Positions 51,350 to 61,799 of a stretch of DNA of 64,000 bases are shown in pieces; position 1 is the first letter of the stretch; each line of letters starts with the position of its first letter. The notes beneath the pieces were generated by a model, which saw only the letters and a list, made by a program, of their open reading frames with translations, did no database searches and was not told where the DNA came from. The position numbers were made by a program, and so were the translations under genes. Location: NCBI RefSeq assembly GCF_900185615.1, contig NZ_FYAK01000015.1, positions 1-64,000 of the forward strand, in the 5' to 3' direction. This DNA is from Photobacterium malacitanum. GTDB taxonomy: Bacteria; Pseudomonadota; Gammaproteobacteria; Enterobacterales; Vibrionaceae.

Positions 51350-51418
51350 TCGTCCATTCCACAAAGTTCGATCTAACAACACCTGTTATTATCTTAAACT
51401 TATTAAAAGGACAGCTGC

Positions 51419-51883
51419 ATGAATACTCTAACAGCAGGAATGCTCGCCCCGACTTTTACTTTGCTTAATCAAGATGACCAACCCGTCAGTTTAACTGACT
51501 TCAACGGTAAAAAAGTACTGGTTTATTTCTATCCTAAAGCAATGACCCCTGGCTGTACGGTTCAAGCTTGTGGCTTACGCGATAGTAAAGCAGAACTAGA
51601 TGCACATAACGTGGTTGTATTAGGTATCAGTATTGATCCAGTTAAGCGGTTACCTAAATTTATTGAGCGCGATAACCTTAACTTCACGTTATTATCTGAT
51701 GAAGATCATGCTGTTGCAGATCAATTTGGCGTCTGGGGCGAGAAAAAGTTCATGGGGAAAATTTATGATGGTCTACACCGCATCAGTTTTCTAATTGATG
51801 AGCATGGCAACATTGAGCACGTGTTTAATAAATTTAAAACCAAAGATCACCACCAAGTGGTATTGGATTATCTCAACCAATAA
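51419..51883 (+). CDS. bcp: thioredoxin-dependent thiol peroxidase (Bcp/PrxQ)
   Basis: 154 residues. Peroxiredoxin with peroxidatic Cys46 and resolving Cys51 five residues later (TPGCTVQACGLRD), the atypical two-cysteine PrxQ pattern. It reduces peroxides in the cytoplasm using thioredoxin. AAAGGAC lies just before the ATG. Separated from gcvR by 69 bases. Confidence 0.95.
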   Translation: MNTLTAGMLAPTFTLLNQDDQPVSLTDFNGKKVLVYFYPKAMTPGCTVQACGLRDSKAELDAHNVVVLGISIDPVKRLPKFIERDNLNFTLLSDEDHAVADQFGVWGEKKFMGKIYDGLHRISFLIDEHGNIEHVFNKFKTKDHHQVVLDYLNQ

Positions 51884-51902
51884 CCTCTCACACCATAACA
51901 GC

Positions 51903-51930
51903 AAAAAAGGCCATTAGCGGCCTTTTTGTT
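51903..51930. terminator. bidirectional terminator between bcp and perM
   Basis: AAAAAGGCC / GGCCTTTTT stem with an ATTAGC loop, flanked by A and T runs. Confidence 0.88.
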
Positions 51931-51952
51931 TAGCGATGAGTCATGGTAAAAA

Positions 51953-53023
51953 TCAGTAATTCACTGGCGGCACAGTGTCTTTCATCACTAATGCTCCCCA
52001 TACTGCTTTGACGAGGGTAGCTAATGGAATCGCAAAAAATACCCCCCAGAATCCCCACAGCCCACCGAACACTAACACTGCAACAATAATGGCCACAGGA
52101 TGCAGATTAACCGCTTCAGAAAACAGTATCGGCACTAATACATTACCATCTAAAATTTGCACAATACCGTAAGCGACTAATAACCACCAAAAGTCAGGTG
52201 TCCAGCCCCATTGAAATAAAGCAACCATTGCAACGGGTACTGTAACTGCAGCGGCACCGATATAAGGTATTAATACCGATAAACCAACCAATACCCCCAA
52301 CAGTACCGCATATTGAAGTCCCATAACCGCAAAAACGATATAACTTGCGATACCAACAATAAATATCTCAATCACTTTACCGCGAATATAATTAGAGATT
52401 TGCTGGTTCATTTCAGCACTAACCTTAGTGGCTAAACGCCGATTTTTAGGTAGCACTCCAATAAATGACCGCAAAATAGTGTCTTTATCTTTAAGTAAAA
52501 AGAAAATTAATAACGGCACCAGGATCAAATACACCCCTAATGTCGCTAAACTAACTAATGATGATAATGAGCCTTTAACAACACTGCCACCTACTGCCAG
52601 TACTTTTTCACGTAAAGTATCAGTAAATACTGTGACTTGATGTGCTTGAACAAAATCAGGATAACGCTCAGGCAAACTGGAAACGTAGCTCTGCAAATCA
52701 TTAAACATTTTTGGCACATCAGCACTTAAATTAGTAATTTGATGCCAAATCGTCGGCACTAAACCTAATAATGCTAAGATCATTAATCCTGCAAAAACTA
52801 TTAATACAATCGCAACAGCAAGTGTTCGCGGTAGCCCCAACTGAGCCAAACGTGCCACTGGCGATTCAAGTAAATAAGCCAAAACGATTGCGACTAATAG
52901 CGGTGTAATTAACCCTCCAAAGAAATATAAGGTTAAAAATGCCCCCGCTAGAATGATCATTAAACTCACAGCATGAGGATCAGAGAATCGGCGTTGATAC
53001 CAACTTTTTAACATATCCAACAT
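51953..53023 (-). CDS. perM: AI-2E-family transporter PerM
   Basis: 356 residues with about eight membrane helices, including the N-terminal pair and a long C-terminal set with LVGLSVLIPYIGAAAVTVPVA. The family was named after autoinducer-2 export, but many members have other roles, some as Na+/H+ antiporters. PerM next to bepA is as in E. coli. The start lies three bases after the stop of the TusA-like gene, so the two form an operon. Confidence 0.88.
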   Translation of the reverse strand: MLDMLKSWYQRRFSDPHAVSLMIILAGAFLTLYFFGGLITPLLVAIVLAYLLESPVARLAQLGLPRTLAVAIVLIVFAGLMILALLGLVPTIWHQITNLSADVPKMFNDLQSYVSSLPERYPDFVQAHQVTVFTDTLREKVLAVGGSVVKGSLSSLVSLATLGVYLILVPLLIFFLLKDKDTILRSFIGVLPKNRRLATKVSAEMNQQISNYIRGKVIEIFIVGIASYIVFAVMGLQYAVLLGVLVGLSVLIPYIGAAAVTVPVAMVALFQWGWTPDFWWLLVAYGIVQILDGNVLVPILFSEAVNLHPVAIIVAVLVFGGLWGFWGVFFAIPLATLVKAVWGALVMKDTVPPVNY

Positions 53024-53026
53024 GCG

Positions 53027-53281
53027 TTACTGTCCTTTTTTCACAATAATCACCAACTGATCAACCGCTTCAGCCTGTATATCAATAGTAAATCCATTAT
53101 TTTGTAAATAACGAAAAATATCCGTTTTTGCACTGGGTTGTGAAACTCTAATCACCAATTTTTGAGTTGGCGATAAGTCTCTACAGCTTCGCTTCACCAT
53201 CAATAATGCTAACGGGCAACGGTAGGCCATAAGATCAAGAGTGAGGATTTCCATTCCAATAGAGTGACAGTGATTATCCAT
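53027..53281 (-). CDS. TusA-family sulphurtransferase-like protein
   Basis: 84 residues. LDLMAYRCPLALLMVKR with Cys22 is the TusA/SirA signature (conserved Cys-Pro). TusA proteins carry persulphide sulphur for tRNA thiolation and other uses; this paralogue differs from canonical TusA in the motif after the proline. Physical pairing with perM is tight (three bases). The function of the pair is not known. Confidence 0.85.
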   Translation of the reverse strand: MDNHCHSIGMEILTLDLMAYRCPLALLMVKRSCRDLSPTQKLVIRVSQPSAKTDIFRYLQNNGFTIDIQAEAVDQLVIIVKKGQ

Positions 53282-53441
53282 TGTCGTATTGTAACCTTAA
53301 CCGCAAGGAATAAGCGAGATAACCACAAACGAATATCACGATAGCGAACCTAAGTTTAAATTCGCTGTCATAACAACGCGACAGGTTATCGATAATTATT
53401 CGTTATCCTATATTAATCGACATGGTGGTTGTATTATTAAT

Positions 53442-54908
53442 ATGTTTCAATTAGCTAAAGCGCCAAGGTCTATTTTACTGGCCGCCTTGCTCACTACAAG
53501 TTTATCAGCCGGTGCTAGTAATACCATATTACTGCCTGATATCGGTACCACTGCGGCATCGACACTAACGATTGATAAAGAAATCCAATACGGCGATATG
53601 TATATGCGCATGATGCGTGCCAGTCGTCCTATTATTAACGATCCCGTTTTATCTGAATATATTCAAGACCTTGGACATAAATTAGTCGCTAATGCCGATG
53701 GTGTTAAAACGCCGTTTAACTTTTTCTTGATCCAAAATTATGACATTAATGCCTTTGCCTTATTTGGTGGTAATATTGGCGTTCATTCAGGGCTCTTTCT
53801 GCACGCTAAAACAGAAAGTGAATTAGCCTCTGTGCTTGCCCATGAAATTGCTCACGTCACTCAACGACACCTTGCGCGAACTTTAGAAGATCAGGCCCAA
53901 AAAAATCCCGCCACAATGGCAGCCTTGATAGGCTCACTATTATTAGTCGTTGCAGCACCAGAAGCTGGTATGGCAGCATTACACACCACCACCGCAGTAT
54001 CGATGCAAGGAATGCTCAATCACACCCGTAGCAATGAAAAAGAAGCCGATCGAATTGGTATTGCCACGCTAGCCAAAGCCGGATTTAATCCTCAAGCAAT
54101 GCCCCACTTTTTTGGGCGTTTAGCTGAAAAATATCGCTATACCACGACGCTCCCCCCCATGCTACTTAGCCATCCATTACCTGAATCACGTATCACCGAC
54201 AGTCGCATGCGAGCCAATAATTATTCAGCCGTAAAATTGCCACCGTCAGAACGTTACTTATTAGCAAAATCACGGATTGTGGCGCGTAACCTAGGTTTTA
54301 GTCAAACATCAGCGCTTAACTGGTTTAATACAGAGCTCAAAAAAGCGCCGGCAAACCAACGCAAAGAACTCAATTATGGTAAAGCATTGGTGTACCTTGA
54401 TAACGGTCAATATGCCAAAGCACAACAATTATTGATGCCATTACTCACCACTGAGCCTAATAATTTATTTTATATCGATGCCATGACTGATATCGATTTG
54501 TATCAAAAGCATTATGATAAAGCGATTACACGCTTAGAAAAAGCATTGCAATATCAACCAGAAAGTACTGTTTTACAACTTAATTTAGCCAATGTATTGT
54601 TAGAAGCTAAACGTTATAAACACAGTCTCAATATACTTACTCGCTATACTTATCAGCACGCAAATGATAGCAATGGTTGGGCGTTATTAGCCCAAAATTA
54701 TGCCAAACAAAACCAACGTGCGGGTGAGCTTGCCGCGATGGGAGAATTAGCCGCATTACGTGCTCAATGGAAACTTGCAATTAGTAACTATACGCAAGCG
54801 GCTCAACAAGCACCACTAGGTTCGCTCGATCAAGCTCGTTATGATGCACGGTTAGATCAATTGCGTATTCAACAAGCGCAATTTGAAGCATTACGTTCTT
54901 CTTTTTAA
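53442..54908 (+). CDS. bepA: beta-barrel assembly-enhancing metalloprotease BepA
   Basis: 488 residues. Signal peptide (about 1-26), an M48 metalloprotease domain with HEIAH (134-138) and NEKEADRIG (about 199), and C-terminal TPR repeats (about 300-470). BepA degrades or promotes folding of outer-membrane proteins such as LptD, working near the BAM complex. It is divergent from the TusA-like/perM pair and followed 24 bases later by yfgD, as in E. coli. Confidence 0.95.
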   Translation: MFQLAKAPRSILLAALLTTSLSAGASNTILLPDIGTTAASTLTIDKEIQYGDMYMRMMRASRPIINDPVLSEYIQDLGHKLVANADGVKTPFNFFLIQNYDINAFALFGGNIGVHSGLFLHAKTESELASVLAHEIAHVTQRHLARTLEDQAQKNPATMAALIGSLLLVVAAPEAGMAALHTTTAVSMQGMLNHTRSNEKEADRIGIATLAKAGFNPQAMPHFFGRLAEKYRYTTTLPPMLLSHPLPESRITDSRMRANNYSAVKLPPSERYLLAKSRIVARNLGFSQTSALNWFNTELKKAPANQRKELNYGKALVYLDNGQYAKAQQLLMPLLTTEPNNLFYIDAMTDIDLYQKHYDKAITRLEKALQYQPESTVLQLNLANVLLEAKRYKHSLNILTRYTYQHANDSNGWALLAQNYAKQNQRAGELAAMGELAALRAQWKLAISNYTQAAQQAPLGSLDQARYDARLDQLRIQQAQFEALRSSF

Positions 54909-54932
54909 CGTTCACAAATTTAACAAGGAATC

Positions 54933-55879
<947 letters not shown>

Positions 55880-55892
55880 AAAGGATCATTTC

Positions 55893-56315
55893 ATGCCCAA
55901 AATGCAACCTTTAACCTATTTTGCACGTCAATCTGCACTATTGTGTCATTGCGGTTTAATTCTTTTTGTTGGCGCATGGCAATTATTACTGTCTCCTCAC
56001 TTACACTTCTCTGCCACTGTTATTGCTCTGGTATGGATAGCACCACTATTATTGCCCTTTGCCGGTATGGTCGCCGCTAAACCTTATACCCATGCATGGG
56101 CAAACTTTATTTTAATGTTTTATTTTATCCATGCCGCAACCCTTATAACGATTAATGAGGGTGAACGCAGTCTCGCAGTAATCGAGCTTATATTGGTAAC
56201 GTTTTGCTTTATCAGTAATATTCTCTTTTCCCGTTTACGCGCCAAAGAATTGGGAATTAAATTAAAACGCTTATCACAAGTTGAACGTGAAGAGCACGCC
56301 CGTTATCACGACTAA
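55893..56315 (+). CDS. DUF2069 membrane protein
   Basis: 141 residues with four predicted membrane helices and a basic C-terminal tail; matches the DUF2069 family found with wrbA-like genes in gamma-proteobacteria. Function unknown. The ATG at 55893 has AAGG about ten bases ahead; an in-frame GTG at 55872 overlaps wrbA and is less likely. Confidence 0.82.
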   Translation: MPKMQPLTYFARQSALLCHCGLILFVGAWQLLLSPHLHFSATVIALVWIAPLLLPFAGMVAAKPYTHAWANFILMFYFIHAATLITINEGERSLAVIELILVTFCFISNILFSRLRAKELGIKLKRLSQVEREEHARYHD

Positions 56316-56338
56316 CCTTTACTCATTTAAACAGCTAT

Positions 56339-56375
56339 AAAAAAGCCTGAGTACATAAATACTCAGGCTTTTTTG
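56339..56375. terminator. bidirectional terminator between the DUF2069 and DUF2066 genes
   Basis: AAAAAGCCTGAGTA / TACTCAGGCTTTTT stem with a CATAAA loop, between convergent genes. Confidence 0.9.
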
Positions 56376-56416
56376 CACTTATCAGCACTATCGATTCAAT
56401 TTAGGTCAGAATGAAA

Positions 56417-57586
56417 TTAACTATTCCAATCATAAACATTTTGTGGCGATACCGTTAATGGTGTCACTGATGATGGTGTTGTTGCAGTAATCGCTGATGC
56501 TGTCGTTGTAGCACTTGTCGGTGCCACGGCGGGTGTTGGTACCGAATCAGCTGCAAAAGCTACCCCGGATTGAGCCTGACTCACTTGGTTATCATGGCTG
56601 ATCTCTTGACGGAATGCCTGCTCTGAACCTTGAAGATTCAATTGAAAAATAACACTATTACCTTTAATTCGCATCGCATTAGCACTGCCCACGGTAGTTA
56701 AGTTATTCAGCATTTTCTCTAGAGCAAAAAAGTCTTCTGTTGACTGAATATTATCAACTTCAATATTAACCTTACCACCAGCAACACCACCTAATACCAC
56801 GGCATACTTATTGGCTAAATAATCCGTGACTTTATTGATCATCTGCGTCGATGTTTGTGCCAATGTACCAGATGCAGTCCCCGTTATAGGTTGCGTGTCT
56901 GCTGTTGCAATTTTACTTGGTTGTTGGGGATAAAATTGCCAATTTAGGCTTACCGTACCATCAGGTTGTTGCTGTGCTTTAACCAATAACAAGCCATTGG
57001 CATGATAACGATGACTTGCCGCTGCGATTGGATCAATAAAGTTACCCCACAGATCTGACACATTAACTGCCGTTGCATCTGTTATATCACCAACAGGAAA
57101 TGTTAATGGTAATCCACGGCTATCTGCTGCTTGTTTAGTATCATTAACTAATGCGTTAGTTGATTGATCCCACAAAATATTACGTTGCTGACCATCGCTA
57201 TCAACCATCCATACTAAAATATTAGGACGTTGATCTTTCCAAATACTGGCTTTTGATTGCATCAATAACTGTTTGATCTGATTTTTATCAAAGCTTAGAT
57301 CAAGCGCACGTTGACCATCAATTTGGCTATAACCGAATTGGCTTATATAACGACCACTGTTAGTAATTGCGGCCTTAATTGCTGGATTATTAAGAATATC
57401 AGTATTGCCTGATATTTTTACCAACACATTCGCCAGCCCTTGCTCACGCGCGGCTTGATCAGCTTGTTGATCGCTTCCAATCAAAGCAACCTGGGTTTGA
57501 TAAAGATCATTTACCGTCGCAGCGCGTACTGGCAATGCCAATACCGCTAAAAATAATAATGCAAATCGCAACATAGTAAGACTCAT
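56417..57586 (-). CDS. DUF2066 exported protein
   Basis: 389 residues from the ATG at 57586 (or 385 from the one at 57574). A signal peptide (LRFALLFLAVLALPVRA) is followed by the family start TVNDLYQTQVAL. A Thr/Ser/Ala-rich low-complexity stretch covers about 350-380. Function unknown; the family is common in gamma-proteobacteria, often near purM and hda. A longer in-frame start adds 12 residues ahead of the signal peptide. It is divergent from uraA. Confidence 0.83.
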   Translation of the reverse strand: MSLTMLRFALLFLAVLALPVRAATVNDLYQTQVALIGSDQQADQAAREQGLANVLVKISGNTDILNNPAIKAAITNSGRYISQFGYSQIDGQRALDLSFDKNQIKQLLMQSKASIWKDQRPNILVWMVDSDGQQRNILWDQSTNALVNDTKQAADSRGLPLTFPVGDITDATAVNVSDLWGNFIDPIAAASHRYHANGLLLVKAQQQPDGTVSLNWQFYPQQPSKIATADTQPITGTASGTLAQTSTQMINKVTDYLANKYAVVLGGVAGGKVNIEVDNIQSTEDFFALEKMLNNLTTVGSANAMRIKGNSVIFQLNLQGSEQAFRQEISHDNQVSQAQSGVAFAADSVPTPAVAPTSATTTASAITATTPSSVTPLTVSPQNVYDWNS

Positions 57587-57720
57587 GGTTAATTCAAAAA
57601 ATAGACCTAGTAAGACAGACAACAGGTTTTATCATTGGTGCCGTATCATAGCGCACAGTTTGTAAATTTCATTCGACAATTTCGACAATATAATTTTATA
57701 ACTCACATTTTTGACTGTGA

Positions 57721-57739
57721 GATAATGATTGTCATGCAA
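57721..57739. promoter_or_regulatory. Fur-like inverted repeat upstream of uraA and the DUF2066 gene
   Basis: GATAATGATTGTCATGCAA matches 13 of the first 15 positions of the classic Fur box consensus, then diverges. It sits in the 273-base divergent gap. Neither gene is a usual iron-regulated gene, so this may be chance in AT-rich DNA. Confidence 0.3.
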
Positions 57740-57859
57740 ATAAAGCGCCACTCGTTCTAAATTTAAACGATCACAAGTATATTTTGACTTTTATTCATAT
57801 AGGCTACCGTTTGCTTACATGCTAGGATTGCGCGATTTTTTTACTTAGGAATACATATC

Positions 57860-59113
57860 ATGATGCAGGTTCTTCAAGGTGCGCAAATGCTATTTGTCGC
57901 CTTTGGTGCATTGGTGCTAGTGCCATTACTCACCGGTTTAGATCCCAATGTCGCTTTATTCGGCGCAGGTGCTGGTACTCTTTTATTTCAGGTCGTAACT
58001 AAACGCTCTGTCCCTATTTTTCTGGCCTCATCTTTCGCTTTTATTGCTCCAATGATGTATGGCATTCAAACATGGGGAGTTGCTAGCACCATGGGTGGCC
58101 TAATGATGGCGGGGGTGGTCTATGTGATCATGGGCGGCATCATTAAAGTACGTGGGGTTGGTTTTATTCATCGTCTATTGCCACCGGTTGTCGTTGGCCC
58201 TGTGATTATGGTTATCGGTTTAGGGCTAGCGCCCGCCGCCGTTAATATGGCGGTCGGTAAAACGGGTGGTGGTGATGTTCAATTAATTGCTCACGATACC
58301 GCATTATGGATCTCTGCTGTTTCTCTTACCGTAACCATTATTTTAAGTGTGTTCGCTAAAGGTATTTTAAAATTAATCCCAATTGTCGGTGGTATTACTG
58401 CAGGCTACATTACTAGCCTTGGATTTGGGGTTATTGATTTTACACCAGTCATCCAAGCAAGTTGGCTTGCAGTACCAAACTTTACTCTACCTGAATTCAA
58501 TATCAATGCGGTGCTATTTATGATCCCGGTTGCGATTGCGCCGGCAGTCGAACATGTGGGTGATATTTTAGCGATTTCAAATGTGACAGGTAAAGATTAC
58601 CTTAAAAAGCCAGGACTACATCGCACTATGGCTGGCGATGGTATTGCCACCATGGCAGCATCACTTATTGGTGCACCACCCAATACGACTTATTCAGAAG
58701 TCACTGGGGCAGTAATGCTAACCAAAGCGTTTAATCCTGTGATTATGACTTGGGCTGCTGTTACCGCTATCGTATTGGCTTTTGTGGGTAAACTTGGTGC
58801 GGTATTACAAACCATTCCTGTTCCCGTGATGGGCGGCATTATGATTTTATTATTTGGTTCCATTGCTACCGTTGGCCTAAATACACTAATCAAAAATCAA
58901 ATTGATTTACATAAAGCCCGCAATCTAGTGATCGTTGCAGTAACTTTGGTGTTTGGTATCGGTGGTATGGCGTTTGGTATTGGTGAGTTTAGCTTACAAG
59001 GTATCAGTTTATGTGGCATCGTTGCGATCTTACTAAATCTTATTCTTCCGCAAGATTTAGGTGAAAACAATGTGGTTGATAATGCTCAAATTGAAGATAC
59101 CGAACATTTGTAA
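57860..59113 (+). CDS. uraA: uracil permease
   Basis: 417 residues, about 14 membrane segments, NCS2 family. It imports uracil with protons. VAIAPAVEHVGDILAISNVTG (about 222-242) with the conserved acidic residues, and GAPPNTTYSEV, are family blocks. It pairs functionally with upp, which lies next to it on the opposite strand. Tandem ATGATG start with TTAGGA ahead. Confidence 0.95.
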   Translation: MMQVLQGAQMLFVAFGALVLVPLLTGLDPNVALFGAGAGTLLFQVVTKRSVPIFLASSFAFIAPMMYGIQTWGVASTMGGLMMAGVVYVIMGGIIKVRGVGFIHRLLPPVVVGPVIMVIGLGLAPAAVNMAVGKTGGGDVQLIAHDTALWISAVSLTVTIILSVFAKGILKLIPIVGGITAGYITSLGFGVIDFTPVIQASWLAVPNFTLPEFNINAVLFMIPVAIAPAVEHVGDILAISNVTGKDYLKKPGLHRTMAGDGIATMAASLIGAPPNTTYSEVTGAVMLTKAFNPVIMTWAAVTAIVLAFVGKLGAVLQTIPVPVMGGIMILLFGSIATVGLNTLIKNQIDLHKARNLVIVAVTLVFGIGGMAFGIGEFSLQGISLCGIVAILLNLILPQDLGENNVVDNAQIEDTEHL

Positions 59114-59151
59114 TTATCACGATAATTTATTGCCAATCACAACTAATAGTT

Positions 59152-59185
59152 AAAAAAAAACCGGACTCACTTAGTCCGGTTTTTA
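59152..59185. terminator. bidirectional terminator between uraA and upp
   Basis: AAAACCGGACT / AGTCCGGTTTT stem with a CACTT loop and runs of A and T. Confidence 0.9.
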
Positions 59186-59209
59186 TATCAGCTATAAACA
59201 ATAAAATTA

Positions 59210-59836
59210 TTATTTAGTACCGAAAATCTTATCGCCTGCATCACCAAGGCCAGGAACAATATAGCCTTTGTCGTTTAGCTTCTCATCAATAGCTGCTGTG
59301 TATAGCTCTACATCAGGATGGGCTTTTTCTAATGCTGCAATACCTTCAGGGGCAGCAACAAGTACCAATACTTTAAATTGCGTACAGCCATGCTCTTTTA
59401 ATAAATCAAGCGTTGCGATCATTGAACCGCCAGTTGCTAACATTGGATCAACAACCAATGCAATACGCTCATCGATATGTGACGCTAATTTATTAAAGTA
59501 TGGTACTGGCTCTAACGTTTCTTCATCACGGTAGATACCAACAACACTAATACGTGCACTTGGCATATGCTCTAATACACCATCCATCATGCCTAAACCA
59601 GCACGAAGAATAGGTACTACCGTCACTTTTTTACCCTTTAGCTGATCAATCTCAACTGGACCATTCCAACCTTCGATCATCACTTTTTCTGTTTCGAAGT
59701 CTGAAGTCGCTTCATACGTTAATAGGCTACCAACTTCGGTTGCCAATTCACGAAAACGCTTAGTGCTGATATCACCTTCACGCATAAGACCGATCTTATG
59801 TTTAACCAGTGGGTGTTTCACCTCAACGACTTTCAT
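59210..59836 (-). CDS. upp: uracil phosphoribosyltransferase
   Basis: 208 residues, as in E. coli. It converts uracil and PRPP to UMP. The PRPP-binding loop [12 protein letters not shown] (about 128-139) and the C-terminal [18 protein letters not shown] are intact. In E. coli uraA and upp are co-directional; here they converge. It is divergent from purM across 198 bases. Confidence 0.96.
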   Translation of the reverse strand: MKVVEVKHPLVKHKIGLMREGDISTKRFRELATEVGSLLTYEATSDFETEKVMIEGWNGPVEIDQLKGKKVTVVPILRAGLGMMDGVLEHMPSARISVVGIYRDEETLEPVPYFNKLASHIDERIALVVDPMLATGGSMIATLDLLKEHGCTQFKVLVLVAAPEGIAALEKAHPDVELYTAAIDEKLNDKGYIVPGLGDAGDKIFGTK

Positions 59837-59955
59837 CTTGACTCCTGGGAACTAAATTATAAAAAATAAAAAATCGCACTATTATATACCATGCCAATCG
59901 ATTGCCGATAGTATCAAATGTTTAATTACCTGAAATTTTATCGCGCAACAAATTA

Positions 59956-59971
59956 ACGCAAACGTTTGCTC
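59956..59971. promoter_or_regulatory. PurR operator of purM-purN
   Basis: ACGCAAACGTTTGCTC matches the PurR consensus ACGCAAACGTTTGCGT in 14 of 16 positions. It overlaps the likely -35 of purM and lies between the divergent upp and purM genes, so it could affect both. Confidence 0.85.
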
Positions 59972-59995
59972 TAATGTAATGACTGCTGTTATCAT
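59966..59995 (+). promoter_or_regulatory. purM promoter
   Basis: TTGCTC (-35), an 18-base spacer and TATCAT (-10), about 40 bases before the purM start; the -35 is inside the PurR operator. Confidence 0.6.
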
Positions 59996-60034
59996 ACGCT
60001 GGTTTTTTACTTTAATACGTTTGAGGGATCATCT

Positions 60035-61075
60035 GTGAGCAACAAAAACTCTTCTCTTAGTTACAAAGATGCTGGTGTTGATATTGATGCTGGTAATGCA
60101 TTAGTTGACCGTATTAAAGGCGTAGTTAAGCGCACTCACCGCCCTGAAGTGATGGGTGGCATTGGTGGTTTTGGTGCCTTATGTGCACTTCCTACCAAAT
60201 ACAAAGAGCCGGTTTTAGTCTCTGGTACTGATGGTGTCGGCACCAAACTTCGCCTAGCGATGGATCTGAAACAACACGATACTATTGGTATTGATTTGGT
60301 TGCAATGTGTGTAAACGATCTGATTGTACAAGGTGCTGAGCCTTTATTTTTCCTAGATTATTACGCAACAGGTAAACTTGATATTGATACAGCAGCAAGT
60401 GTTGTTGCTGGTATTGGTGAAGGGTGTATTCAATCTGGCTGTGCATTAATTGGTGGTGAAACCGCTGAAATGCCAGGTATGTATCATGGCGAAGATTACG
60501 ATGTTGCCGGTTTCTGTGTTGGTGTCGTTGAAAAAGCTGACATCATTGATGGCTCAAAAGTCACTGCAGGCGATGCCCTTATCGCTGTCGGCTCAAGTGG
60601 TCCACACTCAAATGGTTACTCATTAGTACGTAAGATTCTAGAGGTTTCTCAAGCCGATCTTGATCAAGACCTTGATGGTAAAAAACTGTCTGAGCACTTA
60701 TTAACTCCAACTAAGATTTATGTAAAATCAGCCCTGAAAATGATTGAAAGCTGTGATGTTCACGCGATCTCTCATATTACTGGTGGTGGTTTCTGGGAAA
60801 ATATTCCACGCGTATTACCCCAAGGTACTAAAGCGGTTGTTGATGGTAACAGCTGGCAATGGCCGACAATTTTTAACTGGCTACAACAAGCAGGTAATGT
60901 CGATACTTACGAAATGTACCGTACATTCAACTGCGGTGTTGGATTAGTGATTGCACTTCCACAAGCTCAAGCAGCACTTGCGATTGAAATTTTACAAGCA
61001 GAAGGCGAAAATGCATGGCTACTTGGTGAAATTGCAACAGCAGCAGCTGGCGAAGAGCAAGTAGAGATAAAGTAA
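60035..61075 (+). CDS. purM: phosphoribosylformylglycinamidine cyclo-ligase (AIR synthetase)
   Basis: 346 residues from a GTG with GAGGGA six bases ahead. It closes the imidazole ring in purine synthesis. [21 protein letters not shown] at the start (positions 8-28) and [13 protein letters not shown] and [11 protein letters not shown] are family blocks. Four bases separate its stop from purN; the pair is as in E. coli. Confidence 0.97.
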   Translation: MSNKNSSLSYKDAGVDIDAGNALVDRIKGVVKRTHRPEVMGGIGGFGALCALPTKYKEPVLVSGTDGVGTKLRLAMDLKQHDTIGIDLVAMCVNDLIVQGAEPLFFLDYYATGKLDIDTAASVVAGIGEGCIQSGCALIGGETAEMPGMYHGEDYDVAGFCVGVVEKADIIDGSKVTAGDALIAVGSSGPHSNGYSLVRKILEVSQADLDQDLDGKKLSEHLLTPTKIYVKSALKMIESCDVHAISHITGGGFWENIPRVLPQGTKAVVDGNSWQWPTIFNWLQQAGNVDTYEMYRTFNCGVGLVIALPQAQAALAIEILQAEGENAWLLGEIATAAAGEEQVEIK

Positions 61076-61079
61076 GTCC

Positions 61080-61721
61080 ATGCATAATATCGTTGTCTTA
61101 ATCTCAGGAAATGGCAGTAACTTACAAGCCATTATTGATGGCTGTAGTAACGGCATTATCAACAATAGCCAGGTTGCTGCTGTGATCTCAAATAAAGCCA
61201 ATGCTTATGGTCTTAAACGCGCTCAACGTGCCAATATAGATAATCTTTGTGTGGCTGCAACAGATTACGCTAATCGGCAAGATTACGATCAAGCACTGAT
61301 AGAAAAAATAGATGCTTATCAGCCTGATGTGATTATTCTTGCCGGTTTTATGCGGATCTTATCAGCGAATTTTGTCAATCATTATCAAGGAAGAATGCTG
61401 AATATCCATCCTTCTTTACTGCCTAAATATTCGGGATTAAATACTCACCAACGCGCTATAGATGCAGGTGATAAAGAACATGGCACCAGTGTCCATTTCG
61501 TTACCGAACAACTTGATGGCGGGCCGGTTATTTTACAAGCTAAAGTTCCTATTTTTGCAGAAGATAGTGTCGATGACGTAATAGAACGTGTTCAACAACA
61601 AGAACATAAAATCTATCCTTTGGTCACACAGTGGCTACTGAGTCAACGACTGTCAATGCAAAATGGTTATGCCGTACTCGATGGCAACAGACTGCCACCA
61701 CAAGGCTATGCTGCACAATAA
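61080..61721 (+). CDS. purN: phosphoribosylglycinamide formyltransferase (GART)
   Basis: 213 residues. It formylates GAR with 10-formyltetrahydrofolate in purine synthesis. ISGNGSNLQAIID (8-20), the catalytic region NIHPSLLPKYSGLNTH and GTSVHFVTEQLDGGPVI with the key Asp are present. Co-transcribed with purM; followed by a terminator. Confidence 0.96.
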   Translation: MHNIVVLISGNGSNLQAIIDGCSNGIINNSQVAAVISNKANAYGLKRAQRANIDNLCVAATDYANRQDYDQALIEKIDAYQPDVIILAGFMRILSANFVNHYQGRMLNIHPSLLPKYSGLNTHQRAIDAGDKEHGTSVHFVTEQLDGGPVILQAKVPIFAEDSVDDVIERVQQQEHKIYPLVTQWLLSQRLSMQNGYAVLDGNRLPPQGYAAQ

Positions 61722-61740
61722 ACACTTAATCTAATGATAT

Positions 61741-61773
61741 AAAAAAGGCGATCTCATTGAGATCGCCTTTTTA
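61741..61773. terminator. bidirectional terminator between purN and yafJ
   Basis: AAAAAAGGCGATCTC / GAGATCGCCTTTTT stem with an ATT loop, between convergent genes. Confidence 0.92.
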
Positions 61774-61799
61774 TTATCTTCTGTAAATACTGCTTACTG

